Positions 17,533-25,231 of a stretch of DNA of 34,985 nucleotides are shown here, piece after piece. The DNA comes from Bacteroidota bacterium (lineage in GTDB: Bacteria; Bacteroidota; Bacteroidia; Sphingobacteriales; Sphingobacteriaceae): contig JAHJVW010000142.1 in assembly GCA_018828585.1 (NCBI GenBank), positions 1 through 34,985 of the forward strand. The letters run 5' to 3'. The stretch's first letter is position 1, and each line of letters begins with the position of its first letter. The notes beneath the pieces are model-generated. The model saw nothing but the letters and a program-made list of their open reading frames with translations, searched no databases and was not told the DNA's origin. A program made the position numbers and the translations under genes.

Positions 17533-18652
17533 GATTTATGATTTCTTGATAAACCTTTATCAAATTGGCGCCTACTTTATCTTCTCTAAAACTTAATGCA
17601 AATCGTTTGCCTTTTTCACTCATTTGTTTTCTTAATTCGTCATTCCCGAACACTTTTAAAATGGTTTCTCTTAAGGCTTCAGCATCATCATTAGCAACAT
17701 AATAGCTATCGGGGCCACCAGCCTCTTCTAAACAAGAACCTTTTAAAGCATTAACAGGAACACCACAATTCAGTGCTTCCAAAATCGGGATACCAAAACC
17801 TTCAAATTTTGAAGGATAAATAAATATTTTGGCTAATTGATATATCCCTGGTAAATCCAAAAAAGGAACATCATTTAAGAATGTCACTCTTTTTTCAAAA
17901 TTATGAAGTGTGATGAAGTTTTGTAAAATATCCTGATAAGGAGTTTTTTTTCCAACCAATATCAAATTGATAGAATCAGGTAAGTTCTGTAGCGCTTTTA
18001 AAATTAATAATTGATTTTTCCTGTTTTCTATGGTTCCAACACAAAGTAAAAATTCATCAGGTAATTGATATTTTGACTTTAGCTCCCCCAATTTTAATTG
18101 GTTTTCAGCTTTGTAAAAAACGGGGTCGCATCCCTGATAAACAACTTCAATTTTAGATTCATTAGTTCCAAAAAAATGAATAATATCTCTTTTAGTTTGT
18201 TCGCTTATCGCGATGATTTTATCAGCACTTTTACAAGCCAAACGAAACTTAGCATCATAAATCTTCCGATCTAACCATTTGAAATATTGCGGATATCGCA
18301 AATAAATTAAATCATGGATGGTGACTATTGAGTTAATTCCAGCTTTTTTTAAACCAGATGGGAGTTCATGACTCAATCCGTGATAAAGCTCAATTTCATC
18401 TTTGATTAAATCTTTAACAACTCCTTTACTTCTCCAATAAGATTTTAAGAATTTTAAAGGAGCGGACCTAATGATTGTATTAGGAAGCTCGTATAGAAAT
18501 TTGGTTCTGTTGGTTTTTACTTTATCTGGAGTGTAAAGAAAGTATTGATTTTCGGGATGTTGGGTAGAAAGGATTTTAATAACTGAACGAGCATAATTGC
18601 CTAAACCTGTAAAGTTTTTAAATGCTCTTTTAGCTTCGAATCCGATTCTCAT
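17525..18652 (-). CDS. Glycosyltransferase family 4 (GT-B fold)
   Basis: This 375-residue protein resembles GT4 retaining glycosyltransferases that transfer sugars from nucleotide donors in cell-surface polysaccharide synthesis. The N-terminal acceptor domain includes the GLGNYARSV loop, and a central HDLIYLRYP segment follows. The C-terminal donor domain has LCVGTIENRKNQ and the E-x7-E motif EGFGIPILE at 284-292. There is no signal peptide or membrane helix, so it probably works at the cytoplasmic face of the membrane. Donor and acceptor cannot be read from sequence. It is not in an obvious polysaccharide cluster; it sits between dapD and tsaC and overlaps tsaC by 8 bp. Confidence 0.92.
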   Translation of the reverse strand: MRIGFEAKRAFKNFTGLGNYARSVIKILSTQHPENQYFLYTPDKVKTNRTKFLYELPNTIIRSAPLKFLKSYWRSKGVVKDLIKDEIELYHGLSHELPSGLKKAGINSIVTIHDLIYLRYPQYFKWLDRKIYDAKFRLACKSADKIIAISEQTKRDIIHFFGTNESKIEVVYQGCDPVFYKAENQLKLGELKSKYQLPDEFLLCVGTIENRKNQLLILKALQNLPDSINLILVGKKTPYQDILQNFITLHNFEKRVTFLNDVPFLDLPGIYQLAKIFIYPSKFEGFGIPILEALNCGVPVNALKGSCLEEAGGPDSYYVANDDAEALRETILKVFGNDELRKQMSEKGKRFALSFREDKVGANLIKVYQEIINHA

Positions 18653-18660
18653 TTTTTTTA

Positions 18661-18727
18661 AGTTGAAAGTGAAAAGTTGAAAGTAAAAAGACGCTTGAAC
18701 TTTTTACTTTTCACCTTTAACTTTTTT
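18661..18727. repeat. Heptad-phased hairpin element C (after dapD)
   Basis: AGTTGAAAGTGAAA (18661-18674) is repeated as AGTTGAAAGTAAAA (18675-18688), i.e. four heptads. GTAAAAAG (18683-18690) pairs with CTTTTTAC (18700-18707), and 18661-18675 pairs with 18708-18722 at 13 of 15 positions, leaving exactly one 7-nt heptad bulged. It lies 4 bp past the dapD stop on the minus strand and could terminate that transcript. It shares the plan of the elements at 2156-2221 and 8362-8427. Confidence 0.65.
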
Positions 18728-18731
18728 ACTC

Positions 18732-19550
18732 CTAAACTGCTACCTTATTTTCTCTCAAAGCATCGTTAAGAGATGTCTTTTTATCTGTTGATTCTTTACG
18801 TTTACCAATAATTAGTGCACAAGGTACTTGGAATTCTCCAGCAGGGAATTTCTTAGTGTAGGAGCCAGGAATCACAACTGAACGGGCAGGAACTACCATT
18901 TTGTGTTCAATTGGTTCTGGTCCGGTTACATCAATAATTTTGGTAGAAGCAGTTAATACAACGTTTGCTCCTAATACAGCTTCAGTCTCCACTCTTACAC
19001 CTTCTACAACAATCGCTCTCGAACCAATAAAACAATTATCCTCGATGATCACAGGAGCCGCTTGTATAGGTTCTAACACTCCACCAATTCCAACACCACC
19101 ACTTAGATGGACATTTTTACCAATTTGCGCACATGAACCTACGGTAGCCCATGTATCTACCATCGTCCCTTCGTCTACATAAGCACCAATATTTACATAA
19201 GAAGGCATCATGATGACTCCTTTTGCCAAATAAGCACCATAACGGGCTAAACCATGAGGAACTACACGTACACCAGTTTTTTTAAAGTCAGTTTTAAGTT
19301 TCATTTTATCATAAAACACAAAGGGACCTGCTTTAATTTCCTCCATCTCACGGATGGGGAAATACATGATCACTGCTTTTTTAATCCAATCGTTTACATG
19401 CCATACATTACCAATGGGTTCTGCAACACGTAATTCGCCAATATCTAAACGATAAATAATACGTTCAATATGGTCTCTATATTCTTTAAAGTTTAATAGG
19501 TTTCTATCTTCCCAGGCCTCTTCAACGGCTTTTTTTAGTTCGGCTATCAT
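18732..19550 (-). CDS. dapD: 2,3,4,5-tetrahydropyridine-2,6-dicarboxylate N-succinyltransferase
   Basis: DapD uses succinyl-CoA to open tetrahydrodipicolinate, a step of the succinylase route to meso-diaminopimelate and lysine, supplying peptidoglycan. The 272-residue length is standard. The left-handed beta-helix hexapeptide repeats run from about 105 to 210, including DEGTMVDTWATVGSCAQIG, GGVGIGGVLEP and DNCFIGSRAIVVEG. The ATG at 19550 is clear. The gene diverges from the S4-domain gene at 19624 with 73 bp between start codons. Its presence argues that this organism uses the succinylase route. A heptad-repeat hairpin follows its stop. Confidence 0.98.
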   Translation of the reverse strand: MIAELKKAVEEAWEDRNLLNFKEYRDHIERIIYRLDIGELRVAEPIGNVWHVNDWIKKAVIMYFPIREMEEIKAGPFVFYDKMKLKTDFKKTGVRVVPHGLARYGAYLAKGVIMMPSYVNIGAYVDEGTMVDTWATVGSCAQIGKNVHLSGGVGIGGVLEPIQAAPVIIEDNCFIGSRAIVVEGVRVETEAVLGANVVLTASTKIIDVTGPEPIEHKMVVPARSVVIPGSYTKKFPAGEFQVPCALIIGKRKESTDKKTSLNDALRENKVAV

Positions 19551-19581
19551 AATTGTAATTTTGGTGCAAATTAAAGGTTTT

Positions 19582-19615
19582 TTTGCCTTTTACCTTAAAT
19601 TTTGCTTTATTTTTG
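19582..19615 (+). promoter_or_regulatory. Candidate Bacteroidota-type promoter for the S4-domain gene
   Basis: TTTG (19582-19585) and TATTTTTG (19608-19615) match the Bacteroidota -33 TTTG and -7 TAnnTTTG elements at 22-bp spacing, inside the described 17-23 range. Transcription would begin close to the ATG at 19624, giving almost no leader. AT-rich sequence makes chance matches likely. Confidence 0.35.
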
Positions 19616-19623
19616 AAGAGATT

Positions 19624-20025
19624 ATGGCAGAAAAATTAAGAATTGATAAATACTTGTGGTCTATCAGGTTGTTTAAAACCCGTTCATTAGCAACAGATGC
19701 CTGTAGAGCTGGAAGAGTGAAGAAAGAAGGAACCAATATTAAGCCGAGTTATGAGGTGAAAGTAGGAGAAGTCTATCAGGTTTCTAAAGCAATTGAGAAA
19801 AAGACCATCAAAGTTCTTGATCTCTTAGCTACCCGAGTAGATGCAAAAAAAGCAATATTGGCTTATGAAGATCTAACTCCTCCGGAAGAGACCGCTAAAT
19901 TCAAGTCTATGTTTCATTCACCACTTCTAAAAAGAGATACCGGAACTGGGCGACCAACAAAAAAAGATAGAAGGGAAATTGATGACTTAAAAGACAGTTT
20001 TTTTGATTTGGATGAGGAAGACTAG
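19624..20025 (+). CDS. RNA-binding S4 domain protein (Hsp15-like)
   Basis: The 133-residue protein starts with the S4 RNA-binding fold (LRIDKYLWSIRLFKTRSLATDACRAG, then the GEVYQVS strand), followed by a basic segment (RDTGTGRPTKKDRREID) and an acidic end. This layout matches Hsp15/HslR, which in E. coli recognises 50S subunits carrying a stalled nascent peptide-tRNA. I chose the ATG at 19624 because the fold begins there; an upstream TTG or GTG frame open from 19561 would add a hydrophobic, AT-encoded stretch with no family match. It is divergent from dapD. The following 600 bp hold no gene. Confidence 0.88.
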   Translation: MAEKLRIDKYLWSIRLFKTRSLATDACRAGRVKKEGTNIKPSYEVKVGEVYQVSKAIEKKTIKVLDLLATRVDAKKAILAYEDLTPPEETAKFKSMFHSPLLKRDTGTGRPTKKDRREIDDLKDSFFDLDEED

Positions 20026-20625
20026 CAATGTATGCGATAACTGAATTTTTCTGTATGGTAAGATTGTATTTGTAACCTATCTCAAAGGATTTGGACTTTT
20101 AACTAACTTTCCGAATAGATGTTTTTATAATTCATCCGAATAAAAATTTTCATCATAATTTTTTAAAATTGAATTTTTTTTGTGTTAATCAAATTTCATT
20201 TATAGTATCATTAAGCTTGCCATTTTAGGAATAAATTAAAAGGATAGTTATTCAAATGAGTAGAAGTAAATTGGAGATTCTCAAGTTTATTTTCTTTTAA
20301 TTTATGTTGTACGATTTTTAAATTTATTTTCCAACAGCAAACATATTCGCAAACGTTTGCGAACATGTTTAAGGTGATTTGAATTGCTTTAAAGTATAAT
20401 CGTATTATTTTTTAATGTAATTTAGTGTAACCAATTAATCCGTAATCAAACTATTTTTTTTAGATATTAAAATTTGACTTCATAAATTTTCTTTAAAAGG
20501 TATAAAATTTTATTGAAATCATTATTAATGGTTCAAAAAATTGAAATAATTTTAATTAATTTAAAAGATTATGTTTACGATTTAATAATTTCTTACATTT
20601 AATATAACCAATTTAAACTAAAATT
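20026..20625 (+). promoter_or_regulatory. 600-bp AT-rich intergenic region upstream of susC
   Basis: I see no convincing gene, tRNA or terminator here; the longest start-to-stop reading noticed is a 14-codon ATG frame at 20256. The region holds a long palindromic operator at 20339-20370, leaving about 255 bp of very AT-rich sequence before susC. TTTG at 20378-20381 followed by TATTATTT at 20403-20410 is a weak promoter-like match (two mismatches to TAnnTTTG). Long untranslated leaders before susC are common, but the start of transcription cannot be fixed. Confidence 0.5.
20339..20370. promoter_or_regulatory. LacI/PurR-type operator upstream of susC
   Basis: The 18-bp core TTCGCAAACGTTTGCGAA (20346-20363) is a perfect palindrome centred on a CG step, the hallmark of LacI/GalR-family operators; its inner 14 bp equal the centre of the E. 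coli PurR box. Symmetry extends to 32 bp (20339-20370) with only one mismatched pair (20345/20364). No T-run follows, so it is not a terminator. It most likely controls the susC operon. The matching regulator gene is not in the window. Confidence 0.8.
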
Positions 20626-23595
20626 ATGCAATTTAAACGTTTACTATCGCTTAGTTTGTTACTTATTTTCTTCACATTTGAGTTTGTTTCAGCTCAAACG
20701 AAAACGATTGAGGGAAAAGTTATAGACAAAAAAGACGGGTCACCATTAATTGGAGTTTCCGTAAAAGTTAAAAACACTAATTCAGGAACCGTTACTGATT
20801 TTAATGGAAAATTTCAATTGAAGGTGAATGACGGAGTAACTACTTTAGAAGTCTCTTATATAGGCTATAAAACAATAGAAGTAGCAATTGGAACCAAACG
20901 GTCTTATGAAATTGTTCTAGAAGCTGATAACACTTCTCTTAATGAGGTGGTGGTTGTAGGTTACGGAACTCAAAAAATTAAAGATGCAACAGGTTCTGTA
21001 GCTACATTGGGAACCAAAGACTTTAATAAGGGAGTTATTTCTTCTCCTGAACAATTACTTCAAGGAAGATTAGCAGGTGTTCAAGTAACTCCAGCTAGTG
21101 GGGAGCCAGGATCCGGGATTAATATTAACATTCGTGGTACAGGATCTATTCGTAGTGGTAACAATCCATTATTTGTTGTGGATGGAGTGCCATTAGATGG
21201 TGGTGGAACATCAGGTGGTTTTGATAGTGGTAGTGGAAGTTCATCTGCTAGAAATCCCCTTTCATTTTTAAATCCTTCTGATATTGAAAACATCAGTGTA
21301 TTAAAAGATGCATCTGCAGCGGCTATTTATGGCTCGAGAGGTGCAAATGGTGTTGTAATTATTACGACTAAAAAAGGATCTTCTGGTCAAGGTTTATCAT
21401 TTCTTGCAAGTACAAGCGTTTCATCAGCCGCAAAGAGGTATGATTTATTAAATGCTACACAATTCTATGCGGGTGTTTTAAATGCTGGAGCTAATCCAGT
21501 AGCTGTAGATTTTAAAGGAAATACCAATTGGCAAAATGAAATCTTTAGAACAGGTGTATCTCAAAATTATAACCTAGGATACGGTGGGTCTAATCAAACT
21601 TCTAACTATCGGGTATCTTTAGGATACGATAAAATAGGAGGTATTGTTAAAAATTCTTCTTTAGGTCGTTTAACTGGAAGATTGAATGGTTCAAAAAGAA
21701 TCCTAAATGATAAAGTCAAACTTGATTTATCCTTAACAGGTGCTAATGTGAAGAACATATATGCTCCTATATCTGATAATGCTGGCTTTCAAGGAAGTTT
21801 AGTAGGTGCTGCGATTCAGGCCAATCCTACTTATCCTGTAAAAAATGCGGATGGAACCTTCTTTTTCCCAGGTGGAGATTTTAGAAATCCGGCAGCTATG
21901 TTGGCTTACATAGATGATTCCGATAAAATCAATCGCTATTTAGCTAATATAAGTGCAACATGGACCATTACTAAAGGATTAAACTATAAAGCTACTTTAG
22001 GTCTCGATAATTCAAATAGTTTAAGACAAACTTTTCTAGATCCAAGGCTTCAAGGCTATACAGGTGGAAGTAATTTCAGAGGAATTAATATCAACCAAGT
22101 TACTGGTAATGGAAGAGGAGTTGAGCAAAACCTCAAGTTAAGATCAACCTTAGTAGAGCATACTTTAACCTACGATGTTAATGTAGCAAAAAATCCACTG
22201 ACTGCTTTAGTAGGATATTCATATCAGGACTTTAAAAGTAATGCATTTTATAATGTAGCCTCTGATACCAAAACGCCTAACGTATTAGTTAAAGATTTAA
22301 ATTCTTTCAAAACAAAAGTTCCAACTTTTGGAGATAGTACACGTAACGAACTTCAATCATTTTTTGGAAGATTAAATTATAACATTAGCGATAAGTACTT
22401 ATTAACCGCTACTGTTCGTGTAGATGGATCTTCTAAATTTGGAGCGAATAACAAATATGCAACCTTCCCAGCAATTGCTGCAAAGTGGAAATTGATGAAT
22501 GAAAACTTTATTCCTAAGAAGGTGTTTACTGATTTAAGTATAAGACTAAATTATGGTAAAACTGGTAATCAGGAATATCCAGGTGGGGCATCTTTAGCAA
22601 TTACACAAAGACAATTGGACGGATCTCAAGTTGAAATAAATGCGGCAAATCCTAATATTAAGTGGGAAACTACCACTCAGTATGGTGCAGGTTTAGATTT
22701 TGCTTTATTTGGAGGAAGATTAAGTAGTACAGTTGATTATTTTGACAAATCTACTACTGATCTTTTATTCTTGCAAGATTATGCTCAGCCAGCTGCATTT
22801 AGCAGAAGATGGACAAACTTACCTGGCGAAGTAATCAATAAAGGTTTAGAAATTGGTTTAGATGTTAAAGCGATTCAAGGGAATAAATTTAATTGGGAAG
22901 TTGCTTATAACATGACTTTTTTAAAAAATACAGTTAAGAATTTTGGAAGTAGCACAGTGATTACTGGAGACATAAATGGTCAAGGATTATCTGGTGCGTA
23001 TGTGCAAACTATACGTGATGGTTATCCATTATCATCTTTTAACTTACCAATTTTTGCAGGGTATGATAACAATGGATTTGCAATTTATCCAAATGATGCA
23101 GCATTTAAAGTGGTTGGAAGTGCTTTGCCAACATTTAACGCAGGTTTAACCAATAATTTTTCTTATGGAAAATGGAATGCAAGTTTCTTTATTAATGCAT
23201 CAACAGGATTTTATTTGTACAACAATACTGCAAATGCTTTGTTTACTAAAGGAAGTTTAAAGAACGGCCGAAACGTAACGGTTGATGTTGCAAGCAGTAA
23301 GGAAAATGCATTGAATGCACCGGAAGTTTCGACACGGTTTTTAGAAAAAGGCGATTTTGTAAGACTGTCGAATGCTTCATTAGGTTATACTTTTAATACA
23401 GCTAATTCAAAATCATTCAAAAATTTGAGATTATCCTTATCTGGTCAAAATCTGATATTAATCACTAATTATTCTGGTTTAGATCCCGAAGTTAATACCA
23501 ATAAAGCAAGAAATAATGTACCCTCTAGAGGTATAGATTATACTGCATATCCAAGTGCAAGAACATTTACATTGGGATTAAATGCGTCATTTTAA
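20626..23595 (+). CDS. SusC/RagA family TonB-dependent outer-membrane transporter
   Basis: This 989-residue protein is the barrel that imports oligosaccharides across the outer membrane with TonB energy. A signal peptide ends at VSA-Q (residue 23). A carboxypeptidase-regulatory-like domain (about 28-105) precedes the conserved LNEVVVVGYG segment (residues 105-114), and the plug domain follows with the SusC signature (LQGRLAGVQV, IRGTGSI, NNPLFVVDGVP, and ISVLKDASAAAIYGSRGANGV). The 22-strand barrel occupies the rest and ends in a terminal Phe (LNASF), as outer-membrane barrels do. susD starts 17 bp downstream. Substrate cannot be read directly; the GH65 gene nearby suggests an alpha-glucoside. 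The LacI-type palindrome upstream is the likely control site. Confidence 0.97.
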   Translation: MQFKRLLSLSLLLIFFTFEFVSAQTKTIEGKVIDKKDGSPLIGVSVKVKNTNSGTVTDFNGKFQLKVNDGVTTLEVSYIGYKTIEVAIGTKRSYEIVLEADNTSLNEVVVVGYGTQKIKDATGSVATLGTKDFNKGVISSPEQLLQGRLAGVQVTPASGEPGSGININIRGTGSIRSGNNPLFVVDGVPLDGGGTSGGFDSGSGSSSARNPLSFLNPSDIENISVLKDASAAAIYGSRGANGVVIITTKKGSSGQGLSFLASTSVSSAAKRYDLLNATQFYAGVLNAGANPVAVDFKGNTNWQNEIFRTGVSQNYNLGYGGSNQTSNYRVSLGYDKIGGIVKNSSLGRLTGRLNGSKRILNDKVKLDLSLTGANVKNIYAPISDNAGFQGSLVGAAIQANPTYPVKNADGTFFFPGGDFRNPAAMLAYIDDSDKINRYLANISATWTITKGLNYKATLGLDNSNSLRQTFLDPRLQGYTGGSNFRGININQVTGNGRGVEQNLKLRSTLVEHTLTYDVNVAKNPLTALVGYSYQDFKSNAFYNVASDTKTPNVLVKDLNSFKTKVPTFGDSTRNELQSFFGRLNYNISDKYLLTATVRVDGSSKFGANNKYATFPAIAAKWKLMNENFIPKKVFTDLSIRLNYGKTGNQEYPGGASLAITQRQLDGSQVEINAANPNIKWETTTQYGAGLDFALFGGRLSSTVDYFDKSTTDLLFLQDYAQPAAFSRRWTNLPGEVINKGLEIGLDVKAIQGNKFNWEVAYNMTFLKNTVKNFGSSTVITGDINGQGLSGAYVQTIRDGYPLSSFNLPIFAGYDNNGFAIYPNDAAFKVVGSALPTFNAGLTNNFSYGKWNASFFINASTGFYLYNNTANALFTKGSLKNGRNVTVDVASSKENALNAPEVSTRFLEKGDFVRLSNASLGYTFNTANSKSFKNLRLSLSGQNLILITNYSGLDPEVNTNKARNNVPSRGIDYTAYPSARTFTLGLNASF

Positions 23596-23612
23596 TTTAA
23601 AAATACAAGAAA

Positions 23613-25151
23613 ATGAAAAATATAAATAAAAAAATTTTAATAACTTTTAGTGGGATACTCCTCGTAAGTATTTCAGGTTGTACGAAGTTAGACGAAGAGG
23701 TGTTAGGCTCAAAATTTGTAAATACTAGCACAACTTCTAGCACTGCTGATTTAGCAGGAGTATATAATGTGTTAAATGGCTTTACTGATCAAGCAAATTT
23801 ATATGCATTACAAGAACAGTCGACAGATGAAATGATGGGCCCAACACGTGGTACCGACTGGGGTGATTTTGGTACATGGAGAAAACTTCACCAACATACT
23901 TGGGATCCTTTCCATAATCAAATTAATTCTACATGGGATCAGTTAAACACTGGTGTTTATAGAGCAACTCAGGTTATCGCAGCAGCCTCAGATAATAAAA
24001 TTAAAGCAGAAGCTAGTTTTTTAAGGGCATTCTTTATGTTTCAAATGGTTGACCTTTTCGGTCAACAACCATTCAGAAATCCAACTGATTCTCCTGAAAC
24101 TAATCCGAAAGTGATGAGCCGTGTTGAAGCCACTGATTTTTTAATCAAAGACTTAGAATTTGCAGAAGCTAATTTACCTTTAGGATCTGCAGATAAGGCA
24201 AATAAAACAGCAGCACAAACACTATTAGCTAAAGTTTATTTGAATAAGGCCGTTTATACTGGCACCACTTTAGGTGGTCCTTACACCTTTGCAAAAGCTG
24301 ATATGGATAAAGCAGTAGATTATTGTAATAAAGTAATATCTACTTCAGGTAAGTCTTTAACGCCAACGTATTTTGATAACTTTGCGCCTGAAAATACAGC
24401 ATTATCCAAAGAAGAAATCTTTGTCATTGGAAATAAAGAAGGAGCAGCTATTGGAAACGTTCAAAATCGTTTCAGAATGACTTTACATTATAACCAAACT
24501 CCTAGTGGATGGAACGGCTTTACAACACTTGCTGACTTTTATCATTCTTTTGAAAGTACAGATCAAAGAATAGGAGGAAGCTATCCTGGATTCACAGATA
24601 AAGTAGGAATGAAGTCTGGTTTCTTAATTGGTCAGCAATACGGACCTAATAATGAAGTATTAAAAGATAGAAGCGGAAATAACTTAGTTTTTACCGAGAA
24701 TGTAAATCTATTGTTCGCAAAAGAAGCTGACGGAATCCGTGTGATTAAATACATTCCTAAGCCAAATGCTAAAAATGATGGAATTATTGAACAAGCTGCA
24801 AATGACTATATTTTCTTAAGATTCGCTGATGTTTTATTAATGAAAGCGGAAGGTATTTTAAGAGGTGGTACTGACGCTCAAGGTAAAACAGCGCTACAAT
24901 TAGTTAATGATTTGAGATCTACCAGAGGAGCTTCTCTATTTACTTCTTTAGATGTTAAAAACTTATTAGCTGAAAGAGGAAGAGAATTATATTGGGAAGG
25001 TTGGAGAAGAAATGACATGATTCGTTTTGGAGTATTTAATGATCCTGTTGATCAAAGAGCTACAAAATCAGCTCCAAGCAGAACATTATTTCCAATTCCA
25101 CAAAGAGCTGTGGATACCAATCCAAACCTGAAACAAAATCCAGGATATTAA
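23613..25151 (+). CDS. SusD/RagB family surface nutrient-binding lipoprotein
   Basis: SusD-type proteins form the lid on SusC and bind the glycan at the cell surface. The 512-residue protein has a lipoprotein signal with SISGC (lipid Cys23) followed by acidic residues (TKLDEE), consistent with surface export in this phylum. The N-terminal SusD-like TPR region includes KAEASFLRAFFMFQMVDLFG, and the C-terminal region has FLRFADVLLMKAEG, LLAERGRELYWEGWRRNDMIRFG and the usual ending with LFPIP and NPNLKQNPGY. It is 17 bp after susC. A hairpin at 25186-25211 follows and may lower expression of downstream genes. Confidence 0.97.
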   Translation: MKNINKKILITFSGILLVSISGCTKLDEEVLGSKFVNTSTTSSTADLAGVYNVLNGFTDQANLYALQEQSTDEMMGPTRGTDWGDFGTWRKLHQHTWDPFHNQINSTWDQLNTGVYRATQVIAAASDNKIKAEASFLRAFFMFQMVDLFGQQPFRNPTDSPETNPKVMSRVEATDFLIKDLEFAEANLPLGSADKANKTAAQTLLAKVYLNKAVYTGTTLGGPYTFAKADMDKAVDYCNKVISTSGKSLTPTYFDNFAPENTALSKEEIFVIGNKEGAAIGNVQNRFRMTLHYNQTPSGWNGFTTLADFYHSFESTDQRIGGSYPGFTDKVGMKSGFLIGQQYGPNNEVLKDRSGNNLVFTENVNLLFAKEADGIRVIKYIPKPNAKNDGIIEQAANDYIFLRFADVLLMKAEGILRGGTDAQGKTALQLVNDLRSTRGASLFTSLDVKNLLAERGRELYWEGWRRNDMIRFGVFNDPVDQRATKSAPSRTLFPIPQRAVDTNPNLKQNPGY

Positions 25152-25185
25152 TAAAATAGGTTAAGTTTAGTTGATTTTATCCAAA

Positions 25186-25211
25186 AATGTAGCGAGTTTA
25201 CTCGCTACATT
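25186..25211 (+). terminator. Hairpin between susD and the first propeller lipoprotein gene
   Basis: AATGTAGCGAG (25186-25196) pairs perfectly with CTCGCTACATT (25201-25211) around TTTA, followed by CGTTTTA. The weak T-run suggests a partial terminator or a 3'-end stabiliser that raises susCD mRNA relative to the downstream lipoproteins. Confidence 0.65.
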
Positions 25212-25231
25212 CGTTTTATAACTTTTCTAAA

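Noticed and set aside
19561-19623. Upstream extension of the S4-domain protein
   Set aside because: The added residues are hydrophobic and AT-encoded, lie only 10 bp from the dapD start, and precede the natural start of the S4 fold at ATG 19624.
20256-20300. 14-codon ATG open frame in the region before susC
   Set aside because: Too short and without family or context support; treated as non-coding.
20339-20370. Palindrome as a transcription terminator of the S4-domain gene
   Set aside because: No T-run on either strand, over 300 bp from the stop codon, and the CG-centred core matches LacI-family operators much better.
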